In this document: piece after piece, positions 18,483-28,441 of the stretch
How positions within the stretch are numbered: position 1 is the first letter of the stretch
How the letters are laid out: the number at the start of each line of letters is the position of its first letter
Assembly (NCBI RefSeq): GCF_030929615.1
Contig: NZ_JAVFVU010000028.1
Span: 84,896 to 148,895 of the forward strand
Direction of reading: 5' to 3'
DNA from: Dyadobacter sp. LHD-138
Lineage (GTDB): Bacteria; Bacteroidota; Bacteroidia; Cytophagales; Spirosomataceae
Length of the DNA stretch: 64,000 nucleotides
The notes under the pieces: generated by a model
The model's database searches: none
Seen by the model: only the letters and a program-made list of their open reading frames with translations
What the model was told of the DNA's origin: nothing
Made by a program: the position numbers and the translations under genes

Positions 18483-19253
18483 ATGCGATTTATCTTATAT
18501 TGCGCTGCCTGTTTTGCATGCTGCCAGACGGTTCTGGCGCAGCACAATGTTCCCGATTCTCCTGTCAAAATTGCCGCCGATCGGCTTTTTGCAATGGCGC
18601 AAGCGGATTATTATCTCAATTTGCGCGGAATAGCACTTTCTCCCCTTGCGGATCCCTGTGATGTTAATTTATGCAAGTCGTCAATTCTACCGGTCACGCT
18701 GATCAAATTCGAAGGCAAACGGATAGACGATGCAAACGTTGCACTGGTTTGGGAGACCAGCGAGGAAACCAATAACGATTATTTTGAGATAGAGCGCACC
18801 CTCAATCCGGGCTGGGGCTTCACAACGGTGGGCAAAGTGAAAGGGGTCGGCTCCACGACATCGGTTCATCGCTATGGACACACCGATCCTAATGAATATG
18901 CGGCTTATACGTATTACCGGCTCAAACAAGTGGATTTTGACAACACCTACGAATATAGTACCATCATCGCCATTAAGGCGAGTGCCGCCACGCTGACGGT
19001 GACGGCGCTTCCGAATCCCGGACAAAGTAAGGATATGGCTTTCAAAATAAGTGGACTGAACGTGTCTGAACCATTTACGAGTGTGATTTACGATGTTCGG
19101 GGAACAGTCGTTTATTCAGACAACGATCCCCGGATCCTCTCTGAGGAACAGATCATCAGGCCGAAATTACCGGCTGTTTCTCCCGGGAAATACAGTATCA
19201 AGATCAAAAGTGCAAATCGTCAGGCCATAGGTTCTTTCGTGGTTATCCCATAA
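18483..19253 (+). CDS. Secreted protein with T9SS-type C-terminal module
   Basis: This 256-residue protein has a signal sequence (MRFILYCAACFACCQTVLAQ). After a short helical stretch comes the Ig-like module LPVTLIKFEGKRIDDANVALVWETSEETNNDYFEIER, with YYRLKQVDFDNTYEYS. This is the same module found just before the sorting domain in the protein ending at 2667. The last ~85 residues (VTALPNPGQSKDMAF to IGSFVVIP) resemble a type IX sorting domain, starting with the ALPNP motif. It follows the Hcp-like gene by 29 bases. No enzyme domain is visible; it may carry or anchor the Hcp-like protein, which is speculation from context. Confidence 0.65.
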   Translation: MRFILYCAACFACCQTVLAQHNVPDSPVKIAADRLFAMAQADYYLNLRGIALSPLADPCDVNLCKSSILPVTLIKFEGKRIDDANVALVWETSEETNNDYFEIERTLNPGWGFTTVGKVKGVGSTTSVHRYGHTDPNEYAAYTYYRLKQVDFDNTYEYSTIIAIKASAATLTVTALPNPGQSKDMAFKISGLNVSEPFTSVIYDVRGTVVYSDNDPRILSEEQIIRPKLPAVSPGKYSIKIKSANRQAIGSFVVIP

Positions 19254-19322
19254 GACAGGTACTGCTATTGTTTTCCAAGTAAGGCGCTTAAATCCTGTGA
19301 CGAAATTGAAGAAATATGTGAA

Positions 19323-19730
19323 GTGCGCAAGAGTATAGAAATTCCAGCGAATCTCCGGACCTTTATTTGGCTAAGCAGTATATGCTTTTTCTCTGACAGC
19401 ACTTCCCGTTCTCATATCAATTTTGCCGCAGGAAAATCTGAAAGCGGGAATATTATCTTTTGGTCTACCAGCTCGGAAACCAACAACGCTGGATTTGAAA
19501 TCGAAAGGAGCGCAGATACCAAATCCATTACAACAATTGCCAAAATAAACGGAAAGGTAAGTTCAAAGCTTCATAATAACTACCAGTTCACAGATACTAC
19601 ACCGCTTGCCGACAGCTATTATAAGCTCAAGCAAATTGATTAAGACGGTGCAACGACGTATTCCCGCCCAATTTTCGTTAAATATGAAATAAAAAGGACA
19701 CCCGCTACAAAAAAACAATTAACGTATTAA
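19323..19730 (+). pseudogene. Broken T9SS-module gene with an in-frame stop
   Basis: The frame opens at a GTG at 19323 and contains IIFWSTSSETNNAGFEIERS and YYKLKQID, the same Ig-like module as in the gene upstream. A TAA at 19641-19643 then interrupts it. The frame continues after the stop with DGATTYSRPIFVKYE, the expected next strand of the module, to a second TAA at 19728. No signal peptide, LPVTLI start or sorting domain remains. This is a truncated, decayed copy, probably from a duplication of the 18483 gene. The following 170 bases are A+T-rich with no gene. Confidence 0.65.
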
Positions 19731-19899
19731 TTATCAACAATTTGACTTACTTATTTTTCAAAAATTCTAGTCCATCACAGCGTGCATAGAGCTAAAAACA
19801 CTTAATTATTTATTAATTAAATAAAATACCTTATCTGTCTGTTGTTCCAGCAATTATTTAATAAAAAAAGCCATTCGACGCCATTTTTTAAGTCGATAC

Positions 19900-21315
19900 T
19901 CAAAACTTCACAAGAAAAATATCGTTCACACTTTTATTTGCATAAACTGAATTGTTGAAAGTATATGGAGATCCGAAATATCCCAATACTATCGTAAAAT
20001 CTTTTCTATCAACCAAAATCCTCCTCCCCCTTGCACTATAACTCCCCAAAGTCTGCACTTTTTCAAACTTCCCAGAATCAGTGTATTCAGCAAAAAATGT
20101 GTTTGTGTAACGCTGACCTTGCAGTGTTGAGTCTCCAAAATAACCAACACTCCCAAAATACCCGACTGTATATAGCTTGCTTTTACGCGCTACGAGATCA
20201 TAAATGTATTCATCCTCATTGCCGGTAATTTGTGAAGCCCAGATAAGAGAACCCGTTGAATTAAACTTAGCTAAAATTGCATCTCCTGAAGCGGTTGGTG
20301 TTTTAAAGGAGTAAGGACCAAGGATTAAGGGACCTCTAAAGAAACCTCCAATGCTTATATTACCATCCTCATCAATACTAAGTCCCCTACAATTTTCAGT
20401 CCCTACACTTCCGAACGTTTTTACCCACTCAACACGCCCTTGCCTATCTAACTTTGTTATAAAAATATCTTGATCTCCATTAGAATTAAGCATGGTTTGT
20501 TCAATTTTTTTTTGCCCCTCGAAAGATCCGGCTATAATGATTTTACCATCCCTTGATAGTTTCATATTTGAACTATAAATATCACCCCAAGGAGATAAAC
20601 CGTGGTCGGCCCCATACGTTTTCGCCCATCCCAGCTCGCCAGTGGGGTTATAACAGGCTACAAAAAAAGCACTCCCATTTACATTGTAGGTAATTTTATC
20701 AAAGTAGATACTCTGATAAAATTCTCCAGACACAAAAATCTTGCCATCTTCACTAATTTCTATCGAAGAAAGGGTTTCAAATCCCACACCGGAAATCTGT
20801 TTAGTCCAAGTGTGTTTCCCATTCTTATCAAGCTTGACCAGCAATAAGTCATCCCAATTGGGAATACCACTAGAATTACGCAATGTCTTCGTCTTAAATT
20901 TTGTACCTTCAATTGTGGTAGAATCTCTGAATCTGCATGCTACATATACATTTTCATCATGATCAACGCCAACTGTAAGTCCATTTTCTTGGCTGTTATC
21001 ACCCAATAGTTTAGCCCATAAAACTTTACCCGCTTGATCATACTTAACAATAAATGCGTCACGGTTTCCACCTGCCTTTAAAATTACTCCCCCGAAATCA
21101 AGGTCTGCTCCTTCGGTCATAGCGCTGGTAGTGCCCGAAACATATATATCATCATTTTTATCAATAGCAAGGTCAAACTCAAGAAGATCAATGTTTGATA
21201 ACTGTGCAAAGAACCTTTCCGGCAATGTGGTATTTACTTTTTCATCTACTTCATCTTTTTTACAGGAATACAAAAGCGAAATTACAACACAGATAAAAGC
21301 AATTTTCCTTCTCAT
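19900..21315 (-). CDS. Lipoprotein with SBBP-type beta-propeller repeats
   Basis: Start placed at the ATG at 21315 (MRRKIAFICVVISLLYSC, lipid Cys at 18). The ~471-residue mature protein is built of about eight similar repeats such as DAFIVKYDQAGKVLWAKLLG, LLLVKLDKNGKHTWTKQISG and DIFITKLDRQGRVEWVKTFG. They alternate with DDIYVSGT / DGKIFVSGEF type strands, the pattern of SBBP beta-propeller repeats. A surface or periplasmic propeller acting as a binding scaffold is likely; no catalytic residues are evident. It follows the 21378-21920 gene by 62 bases on the same strand, so it may be the last gene of the actin/tubulin operon or an independent unit. Confidence 0.75.
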   Translation of the reverse strand: MRRKIAFICVVISLLYSCKKDEVDEKVNTTLPERFFAQLSNIDLLEFDLAIDKNDDIYVSGTTSAMTEGADLDFGGVILKAGGNRDAFIVKYDQAGKVLWAKLLGDNSQENGLTVGVDHDENVYVACRFRDSTTIEGTKFKTKTLRNSSGIPNWDDLLLVKLDKNGKHTWTKQISGVGFETLSSIEISEDGKIFVSGEFYQSIYFDKITYNVNGSAFFVACYNPTGELGWAKTYGADHGLSPWGDIYSSNMKLSRDGKIIIAGSFEGQKKIEQTMLNSNGDQDIFITKLDRQGRVEWVKTFGSVGTENCRGLSIDEDGNISIGGFFRGPLILGPYSFKTPTASGDAILAKFNSTGSLIWASQITGNEDEYIYDLVARKSKLYTVGYFGSVGYFGDSTLQGQRYTNTFFAEYTDSGKFEKVQTLGSYSARGRRILVDRKDFTIVLGYFGSPYTFNNSVYANKSVNDIFLVKF

Positions 21316-21377
21316 TTTTAGGTCAAAGAATAACAAGTTCGGTAATCAAACCGCCGAACAGTCGGTCGAGGGGTAAT

Positions 21378-21920
21378 TCAGCAAAAAGACAGTGCGGCTA
21401 AATTTTTATTCCCAAAGAACAAAAAATCCATCATTTGCCGATTCCGAAAGATAAGAAAACGATCGATACTGGTGGCAACATCTTCATTTTCCACGGCCTG
21501 TATTCCTCTTTTTAATACATCATTCCATTCGGCCTGATTTGAGGGAGCCGAAAATTTACCGTTTGCTTCATTTACCTCTACATGGGAGCCCCCGGACTCA
21601 GACCTCCCCCCAATCTTTTCCGTAACAAAGGAAGCGAGTAAAATCAAAACGAAACCAATAAGCAGGACCAGAGCCGGATACACAAGCAACTTATAATCAA
21701 GCTTATATTTTTTAATTGCAATAAAAGAACCATAGACACTGCCAATCAACAAACCAAAAATCATCCACATTAAAACAGGCGAAATACTGTGAGAAATGAA
21801 CAGTAGATTGTCTATTGGAACAAAGAAAAATGCGCTGAATCGTCCCAGAAAATTACGCATCACGTAAACTACAAAGACAGTCAGAACTAAAACCACGAAT
21901 ATTGATTTCCCGTCTTTCAT
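21378..21920 (-). CDS. Membrane protein of unknown function, last tightly linked gene of the actin/tubulin-like operon
   Basis: This 180-residue protein has hydrophobic segments at about residues 7-20, 46-67 and 78-99, then a soluble tail with SAPSNQAEWNDVLKRGIQAVENEDVATSIDRFLIFRNRQMMDFLFFG. I do not recognise the family. Its ATG overlaps the stop of the preceding gene (ATGA, 21917-21920), so translation is coupled and the two proteins probably work in one complex. In the context of a tubulin-like and an actin-like protein, a role as membrane anchor is a reasonable inference. Confidence 0.7.
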   Translation of the reverse strand: MKDGKSIFVVLVLTVFVVYVMRNFLGRFSAFFFVPIDNLLFISHSISPVLMWMIFGLLIGSVYGSFIAIKKYKLDYKLLVYPALVLLIGFVLILLASFVTEKIGGRSESGGSHVEVNEANGKFSAPSNQAEWNDVLKRGIQAVENEDVATSIDRFLIFRNRQMMDFLFFGNKNLAALSFC

Positions 21921-23626
21921 ATCTTCTCGAATTTTTTAACCAGTTTGAAAGAAAACAGCCCCCCCAAAACAAACAGCGCAAACAGGAAAAAAGATAACAG
22001 TGGCGACTTGCCGATTACATCACCAGGATTCCCAATTACAGGATTTTGAACCAACCAACCGCTATAATTTAGACAGATACCCAGCAGAAATCTAAAAGCG
22101 CCAAAGTAACAAGCCGTCATCAAACCGTATAAAACCAGTTTGGTGATGTATGCCTTTTTCGGGAAAACGACTTTTATTTCAACAGGTATGACAATATCCT
22201 CATAGACCGAAGAGACCACCAATTCCAGCGTATAAAGCTGATCTTTTTGAAGTAAAAAAGTATCAATGATGATGTCGATGTTCTCACTAACCTTGCCTTC
22301 AAGATTATTAAACTCCAAAATATCCCTGGTTAGAGAAATTCCCTCCTTTATGAATTTGAAATAGACTTTTACTTTAATATATCCTTCATTTTTCAAACTT
22401 ATGTTGATACTGTGGTTAAGAGCAACACCGCCATTGATCGATAGCAGCTGCACTTTTTCCTGATCAATTTTAAGTCTCGGTTTATCCGAAAGAAGGTTAG
22501 TAATATGAAATAGTGCCTGGACCATACCAAGCCTGATTTCCGGCTCCGTGTAATACCCGGCGTGCAAAATAAATGCATAACTCCCGGCTATCTGATCATT
22601 CCAGTCGTCTTTTCCAGTACCTGTAAACCATTGCTGAATGTTTTTAGCGGCCATAGATTCAGCAACATCGGGCCAAATCGAAAAATCCTTTTTGGCGTAT
22701 TCTGCTAATGCGTCGGGTGTTAAAAACCGGTGATTCCCAATAAAAAAAGGAAGTGTGGAATCTGTTTTATACAAGAACCTGAGAAAACTATTAAGATCGT
22801 ATTGCGCAGAAAGATTTAAGGCAATCCCCGGATCCGACTCCTGAATCCAGATTTGAAGTATTCCTTTTCTGTACAATTCCAGCAAGGCCTGATATCCTTT
22901 TGGAGTTTCACATGCTTTTTGTAATAAAACGGGAACTTCTGTGTAAAGTCCGTCCGTAAACCGAAACGGTAAACGCGGGTTTAATTTATAGAGAATTCGC
23001 AAATAGCGCTTTTCCGAATCAAATTCCTCTTCAATTATTCTCGCAAATTCGTCTGCTTTTGATGCGCTCTTCGTCAAAGCAGTGACCAGCCCGGGCAGGT
23101 AATTTCCGTTTCGTAGAAAATATTTTGCGTCGTCTTTATTGTTGAATGAGATATCGCCAAGCTTGCTTAATGAATTAGCCTTTTCACCAAGCCATTCCAC
23201 TTCAATCAGACTTTCCTTATAATCCAGCCAGACTAAATCAGTCATCCATTTATTCTGAATAGACAACGGATCGGCGTGATTTATCTCGCGCGGCTTAAAA
23301 TCTCTTTTTCTTAACTCTGCTATAACATATTGCGTAATAATATCCCTGTTAACGCTGTCTCCGACAAGCAACGCAATTTCCTCAAATTGCTCTGTCGACA
23401 AGATGCCTTTGCGAAAAATCAGTTCAAGTTTAGTATTAATAATCTCATATGGCCGCCAGTCAATTTCAGAATAGACCTGTTGAATAAGCTGATTTAATTG
23501 TCCAAGATTAAAATCAAGTCCTTTCCCGTCCGACACCAAATTGGGATATTCCGTTATTTTTATATCGCCATGATTTAAAATCAGCAGATCCTTTAATTGC
23601 TGTTTCAGGCTTTCTATTGACGCCAT
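21917..23626 (-). CDS. Large helical protein with C-terminal membrane anchor, unknown family
   Basis: This 569-residue protein starts with a mostly helical cytoplasmic part; the segment IIQYVIAELRKRDFK-like region near 110 and many LxxL patterns suggest helical repeats. A beta-rich stretch follows around 385-485 (ISLKNEGYIKVKVYFKF, LYTLELVVSSVYEDIVIPVEIKVVF), then two membrane helices near the C-terminus (LVLYGLMTACYFGAFRFLLG and LLSFFLFALFVLGGLFSF). There is no signal peptide, so most of it should face the cytoplasm unless it inserts in the reverse orientation. It starts 17 bases after the preceding gene and overlaps the next by four bases. Family unrecognised; probably a membrane-bound partner of the filament-type proteins. 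Confidence 0.7.
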   Translation of the reverse strand: MASIESLKQQLKDLLILNHGDIKITEYPNLVSDGKGLDFNLGQLNQLIQQVYSEIDWRPYEIINTKLELIFRKGILSTEQFEEIALLVGDSVNRDIITQYVIAELRKRDFKPREINHADPLSIQNKWMTDLVWLDYKESLIEVEWLGEKANSLSKLGDISFNNKDDAKYFLRNGNYLPGLVTALTKSASKADEFARIIEEEFDSEKRYLRILYKLNPRLPFRFTDGLYTEVPVLLQKACETPKGYQALLELYRKGILQIWIQESDPGIALNLSAQYDLNSFLRFLYKTDSTLPFFIGNHRFLTPDALAEYAKKDFSIWPDVAESMAAKNIQQWFTGTGKDDWNDQIAGSYAFILHAGYYTEPEIRLGMVQALFHITNLLSDKPRLKIDQEKVQLLSINGGVALNHSINISLKNEGYIKVKVYFKFIKEGISLTRDILEFNNLEGKVSENIDIIIDTFLLQKDQLYTLELVVSSVYEDIVIPVEIKVVFPKKAYITKLVLYGLMTACYFGAFRFLLGICLNYSGWLVQNPVIGNPGDVIGKSPLLSFFLFALFVLGGLFSFKLVKKFEKI

Positions 23627-23643
23627 TTCGTTGAATATTTCTG

Positions 23644-24855
23644 TTAACTAAAACTAATCTGGATCGGCTTAACAATCAGCCATTTGCTACCTTGTAGTTT
23701 CAATTCACCAGGTATATCCGTGTTAATCAAACTATTGCCGGATGGAAAAGTATCATATTGACTTGTTTTTCCGAGGAAATAAGGAGAGTTTGAAAGCGCA
23801 TAACGTTGCGCATTTTGATTGCCGGATATTTTAAAAGACGCGGTGTTTGGAGATAAAATAGTCAGCTCAAATATTGTTTCGCTATCCTCCGCATCCAGCA
23901 ATTCCTGATCAGAAAATCCATCCCCCTGGTCTGCGTACCTAGCATATTTCACAGACGATTCTGATGGCGGAACGGTAACTTGCTGCACCGGTTTTTCTAT
24001 TTCTGCCACGATAGCAAGTCGTTCATTTCTTTCCGCCTCAGCGCTTAAATTATCCTGAAGAACAGCAATTTCGACCTCCGCCTCTTTTAATTTTTGCTGA
24101 ACGGCTTTCAGCTCATTAATCAAATTTTTCGACTGCCATTCTGTACTTCCGCTCTTGTGAAGGTGGTCTTCCAAAGCCTTGCTGTTTTTGTCGATAACTT
24201 GATTTTTATTGCGAAGCACCCGTAGTAAAAACAGGACTACGGCCAATAGAAGCAGGATAATGATATAAGACATATCTTTTGAAATGTCGGGTAAAAACGC
24301 AAAAAAACTAGCTGATTCTGATGATTTTTCTGACATTACTTTTACTGGTTCTGTTACCTTTGGTTCAACAACAACGCTTTGCTCCTTCTCTACTTTTTGA
24401 ATATCAGGCACATCTTCAATGGGCTCCGATATGGATACATTTTCAATAATTGAATCCAGCCTGTTTTTATAAGCATCATAATTTGAAAACTTCTTCCGAT
24501 TACTCTTGGGACCTGACGTAATTTTTGCAATTACTTGCTCTTTAAAGCTGGTAAGGCTTTTTTCCCAGTTTGAAACGCTGGCGTCAACCTCAACGGATTG
24601 CCAGTCAACGATCAGTTGATCCGCCTTTTTTATCCTGTTGTTTTTGACAAAAATTATCAGTTCTTCGTAACTTTTACAACCTGGGCATTGCCTTTGCTTG
24701 GCATCTTTAAATGTTTCTTTGTCGGATGCCAAAAATTCAATACTTTCTTTTACGATCTTAAATTTCGCTTCCCTGATTTGTTTATCCGCATCATTGTCAG
24801 CCTTTACTGATAAATTGGAAACCAAAAACACAAAGAAAACAACCAACTTTCTCAT
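23644..24855 (-). CDS. Secreted/membrane protein with coiled coil and CxxC motif, unknown family
   Basis: This 403-residue protein has an N-terminal signal (MRKLVVFFVFLVSNLSVKAD) and then a charged helical region with CPGC at 57-60. A low-complexity P/E/V linker is followed by a strong membrane helix at about 196-214 (YIIILLLLAVVLFLLRVL) and a coiled coil (about 238-282, NELKAVQQKLKEAEVEIAVL). The C-terminal ~80 residues form a compact beta-rich domain (FELTILSPNTASFKISG ... LLIVKPIQISFS-like end). With the signal and one helix, the N-terminal half should be periplasmic and the coiled coil plus terminal domain cytoplasmic. That topology would link the cell envelope to the actin-like protein encoded 11 bases upstream. 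Function unknown. Confidence 0.7.
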   Translation of the reverse strand: MRKLVVFFVFLVSNLSVKADNDADKQIREAKFKIVKESIEFLASDKETFKDAKQRQCPGCKSYEELIIFVKNNRIKKADQLIVDWQSVEVDASVSNWEKSLTSFKEQVIAKITSGPKSNRKKFSNYDAYKNRLDSIIENVSISEPIEDVPDIQKVEKEQSVVVEPKVTEPVKVMSEKSSESASFFAFLPDISKDMSYIIILLLLAVVLFLLRVLRNKNQVIDKNSKALEDHLHKSGSTEWQSKNLINELKAVQQKLKEAEVEIAVLQDNLSAEAERNERLAIVAEIEKPVQQVTVPPSESSVKYARYADQGDGFSDQELLDAEDSETIFELTILSPNTASFKISGNQNAQRYALSNSPYFLGKTSQYDTFPSGNSLINTDIPGELKLQGSKWLIVKPIQISFS

Positions 24856-24866
24856 TAAACAACCGG

Positions 24867-27800
24867 TTAGATTTCCGTTATACTTTTTGAAAGCCGGTAC
24901 AACGCGTCTTTCAAAGCGAAGAAAAATAATGATTCCGCAATCTCGTTTTCACCTTCCTGCTTATGTAAACCCTGTAAAACTTTACGATAACTGTCGTAGA
25001 CAAAACCTTCTCCGTTGAAAATATTATTGTTCCACTGCAAAAGTCTCGACGATTCTTTAAGACCGTTGATTTTAAAATCTTTCAGGAATTTCGCGATATC
25101 CGGGTTGCTGAGTGTTTTTTCCAAAAACTCATTAAGATTTTTAAGCACCGCAACATTTAGCGGACTATCAACTTCGAACGTATCCGAAACATTAAATCTG
25201 CCGACACCGGTTGAAAGCTTTAATTCCAATTCCGGATTTGTCTTCGGATCAAAGCCTGGATGTATGAAATCCATATTTTTTCTATACTTCTCTTTCTCAT
25301 CCTCCGAAGCCAAAGCATATAATATGGAACCATTTGCAGTGATCTCTTTCGGATTCGAATTCAGATGAATCTTAAATCCGGATTGAAGCGTTTTAGTTGT
25401 ATAAGCGTTAATTAACAGACGGGTAAAATCTTCCAGATCGCGTTCATCTCCTCCACAAAGCAGTTTAATATACTGACTTCCTTTTCCGGTAAAAGACAAA
25501 TATCTCGGTAAAGGATAATCCTTCACTTCAATCAACTGCACCAAATGAAAAATAATGGCGCTATAATGCAGGTAAGGAATGATCAGCAAATCCGGATTTC
25601 CTATCGTAATGGAATCACTGAATTTAAAATCGTCGTACCGGAAAAGTAAACTCACCAAATCATCGGCACTAAGATTTGTGTCATCCTTTACCTTATTGAA
25701 GTATTTTATCTCATTCGGACTAATGTTATTCTTCTTTTGATAACCTAGATAATTTCGGATAAAACCGTTGTCTTTTAGTTTGTTCCGATACCCATTCCCC
25801 CAAATATCACTGCCAGCAAAACGGAATGAAGTTGTTAAATATTTATCAATCCGGTTTCCGGCAGATTCCATAAACATCATCACGTCCGTCGTGCCACCGC
25901 CAATATCCACGTTCACCACATTGGCCGTATCCTGAATATCTGTATCCGATTTGGTTAGGAAGAAATAAGGAGCTACGGACTCCGGGATTGGATCTAATAG
26001 TTTGGCGCCCGAATTTTTGAAAACATCCTTAAAAGCACTATCCAGGACTTTTCTCAGCTCCGACTTAATCCCGCGTTCCATACTTAACGGAACGGACCAG
26101 ACCACTTTCAAATCGGCCGGATTACCATAATTCAGGATTAATTTGGCTCTGATTTGCAATAAAAGCTGCTTCAAGAATGCACTAACCCGACTTTTATTTG
26201 AATCGTTATTATCGTTTTCCAGCAACCATTTCAAATTGGTCGTGTAATTCACATTACTAGCCTGAACTTCCTCCTGATCAATGTAATAGCCAATATTGAT
26301 ATGGCTGAATAATGACTTACTCTGAACATTGTTAAAGGAAACAATTTCGCAGGTCGCCGTTTTGAACGGATAAGAAATATTTTGTCCCGCTCCCAAAACA
26401 GGCGGCAAAAACTCTCTCCTTAATGTCAAATCCATCCAACCAGAATTACCGTAGGAATCGAATTTATTCCCACCCGATTCATTCCTACCCGGCGCATTAA
26501 GCAAGACCATTTGCTGATCCTGCTCGCCAACATCAAATGGCCTTGGCAACGCCTCGCCATTTTGCATATAAGCAATATGCGTGTTTGACGTTCCAAAATC
26601 TATGGCAAAGGTGTAAGCTTTGGTAAGGTTATCTTTATTAAAAGTTTTTGTTTCGAAATTCGGAATAATTAACCCGCCGGAATCGATTCCATTGGGATCA
26701 GAATACGCCAACTGGATGTAATCAAAGGCTTCCTTTACTTTATAAAATCTTGATGTTGAACCAGAATTCCCTGCATTGATATCCGACCAGGTTGACCGCT
26801 CATCCACGGTCGCGTTAAGATTTGTCGTGTCGGCAGCAAAGTTTTTGAAAGAATAAAACGCCAATGTTTTCAGCGACATTTTTTCATTCCTTTCTGCCAA
26901 AAGAACGGTGTAATCGTTCAGGTCCTTTAATCTCGGATCCCAATCATTGATCTGATAAAACGGAAATATTCCCAAATCCGAACGATATTCAACAATGGAT
27001 TTCCCCTTCTCATATTTCCTTGAAAAAACGATTTCAGAAACTCCTTTGCGGTTTTTTACAGGTATTTTAAGATTCGCTGTAACCTGCCCATCACTTACCT
27101 CAACCGATAGATTATTTTTCAAATCTGCCAGGCTGAAGAAGTTGAAATATTCCTTCCTGATGGGTAGCAAATATTTAAAATCACCACCAAAACCAGTGTA
27201 AAACTTCCCTCTGTTAATGTTAAATGGCATTTCCACCAGAGAATCTTCCAGAAAATCATCAATGGTGAGAAAAGGATAGGTTACCGTGGTAAGTGCGTTT
27301 CCCTGTGGCAGCTTTCTTTCAAACAAAGGAACTCCTCTGTGATAAAAATCCTTAATCCGTGTGGATGAATTCCATGGCATATTTTTCTCCATGTAGTCTC
27401 CCGGGATATTCATTCCGTCGACTAAAACCAAAGGTGGCTCAACAAGCTGCTGCTCATTTTTATCGTTATACTGTTCCCGGTATTTCGTCTCGGTAGCCCG
27501 GATGATAAAGTCGCTGACCGATTTTATTTTTTCCTTTTCTTTTTCTTCTTTTTGATGGAAAAAGAAAAGCCCGTTGACGGTTAGAAATTTCCCGTCAACA
27601 TTCGTTTTTATTTTACTGTACTCAGCATCCATCAAACTGACACCCGCCTGCTGATAATCAGGAAACTGATGTCTGAAATCCGGAAAATATCGATCCACCG
27701 TTTTGTTCAGATATTTCCGAAATCCATCCGCTTTGGCAAATGCCGGTCTAAATTGAAGAGAAAGTTTGTAAATATATTCGATGAATTCCCTATCCCTTTT

Positions 27801-28430
27801 GAACAGCGGACGGTAATCATTGCTGAAAAACAATTTCCCGTCAGCGCTCTGCGGAACTGTTTTGATATCGTTATTCTTGATGTACCGCGTCCAGTTTGGC
27901 GTTGTAAAAAATAAGGAAAGAGGCGAAGTTCCGCCTAATAGCTTATTCTCATAGAAAATCAGGAAAAGGCTGTCCATTTCCGAAAATCTGTCGCTGTCCT
28001 TATCATTGAAAATCTGTTCCAGTGATTTTGCCAGCAGATTGTGTGGGTGATCCTTCCCCCTTTCTTTCAGTCGGCCAATGTTTTCCTGAACTTTCCATTC
28101 CTTAAACCAGATCTTTTTACCGGGACCGATTTCAGAATTTTTGGCATTAAACAAGAGCTGAAACACATCCAGACAATCGGACACAAGCTGATGATAAATC
28201 GTATTTCCATCCAGACTTCCGCGATCCGAAGCGACAATTTGAAAGGCAGTATCAAAGAGTTCAAGCCGCGCCATGGGCGAGGGAATCGAAGTTCCCGCCT
28301 TGGACGCACCTCTGCCAAAAGCTATATTTTCAGGATCAAAACTGGCAGGATCAATTCCTGTGCTTTGACTCCAGTCTTGTATTTCGTTCGGATTGTAACC
28401 CGGATATTTTCTAAAAATGTATGAAGGCAT
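24867..28430 (-). CDS. Giant protein with C-terminal actin/Hsp70-type ATPase domain
   Basis: I use the ATG at 28430 (MPSYIFRKYPGYNPNEIQDW); the longer frame overlaps the upstream gene. The product is about 1187 residues. The first ~595 residues match nothing I know and contain charged helices (HQKEEKEKEKIK). From about 600 on, the ASKHA (actin, Hsp70, sugar kinase) nucleotide-binding motifs appear in order: phosphate-1 AIDFGTSNTHIAYM (~605-618), phosphate-2 VNVDIGGGTTDVMMF (~840) and an adenosine-type motif LSFTGKGSQYIKLL (~980). The ~200-residue tail ends KDALYRLSKSITEI. It has no signal peptide or membrane helix, so it is cytoplasmic. The size and N-terminal half set it apart from MreB, ParM, FtsA and DnaK. 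SrfB-type Hsp70-like proteins are a possible relation. The gene is 11 bases downstream of the tubulin-like gene. Confidence 0.85.
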   Translation of the reverse strand: MPSYIFRKYPGYNPNEIQDWSQSTGIDPASFDPENIAFGRGASKAGTSIPSPMARLELFDTAFQIVASDRGSLDGNTIYHQLVSDCLDVFQLLFNAKNSEIGPGKKIWFKEWKVQENIGRLKERGKDHPHNLLAKSLEQIFNDKDSDRFSEMDSLFLIFYENKLLGGTSPLSLFFTTPNWTRYIKNNDIKTVPQSADGKLFFSNDYRPLFKRDREFIEYIYKLSLQFRPAFAKADGFRKYLNKTVDRYFPDFRHQFPDYQQAGVSLMDAEYSKIKTNVDGKFLTVNGLFFFHQKEEKEKEKIKSVSDFIIRATETKYREQYNDKNEQQLVEPPLVLVDGMNIPGDYMEKNMPWNSSTRIKDFYHRGVPLFERKLPQGNALTTVTYPFLTIDDFLEDSLVEMPFNINRGKFYTGFGGDFKYLLPIRKEYFNFFSLADLKNNLSVEVSDGQVTANLKIPVKNRKGVSEIVFSRKYEKGKSIVEYRSDLGIFPFYQINDWDPRLKDLNDYTVLLAERNEKMSLKTLAFYSFKNFAADTTNLNATVDERSTWSDINAGNSGSTSRFYKVKEAFDYIQLAYSDPNGIDSGGLIIPNFETKTFNKDNLTKAYTFAIDFGTSNTHIAYMQNGEALPRPFDVGEQDQQMVLLNAPGRNESGGNKFDSYGNSGWMDLTLRREFLPPVLGAGQNISYPFKTATCEIVSFNNVQSKSLFSHINIGYYIDQEEVQASNVNYTTNLKWLLENDNNDSNKSRVSAFLKQLLLQIRAKLILNYGNPADLKVVWSVPLSMERGIKSELRKVLDSAFKDVFKNSGAKLLDPIPESVAPYFFLTKSDTDIQDTANVVNVDIGGGTTDVMMFMESAGNRIDKYLTTSFRFAGSDIWGNGYRNKLKDNGFIRNYLGYQKKNNISPNEIKYFNKVKDDTNLSADDLVSLLFRYDDFKFSDSITIGNPDLLIIPYLHYSAIIFHLVQLIEVKDYPLPRYLSFTGKGSQYIKLLCGGDERDLEDFTRLLINAYTTKTLQSGFKIHLNSNPKEITANGSILYALASEDEKEKYRKNMDFIHPGFDPKTNPELELKLSTGVGRFNVSDTFEVDSPLNVAVLKNLNEFLEKTLSNPDIAKFLKDFKINGLKESSRLLQWNNNIFNGEGFVYDSYRKVLQGLHKQEGENEIAESLFFFALKDALYRLSKSITEI

Positions 28431-28441
28431 GGCTATGAGAT

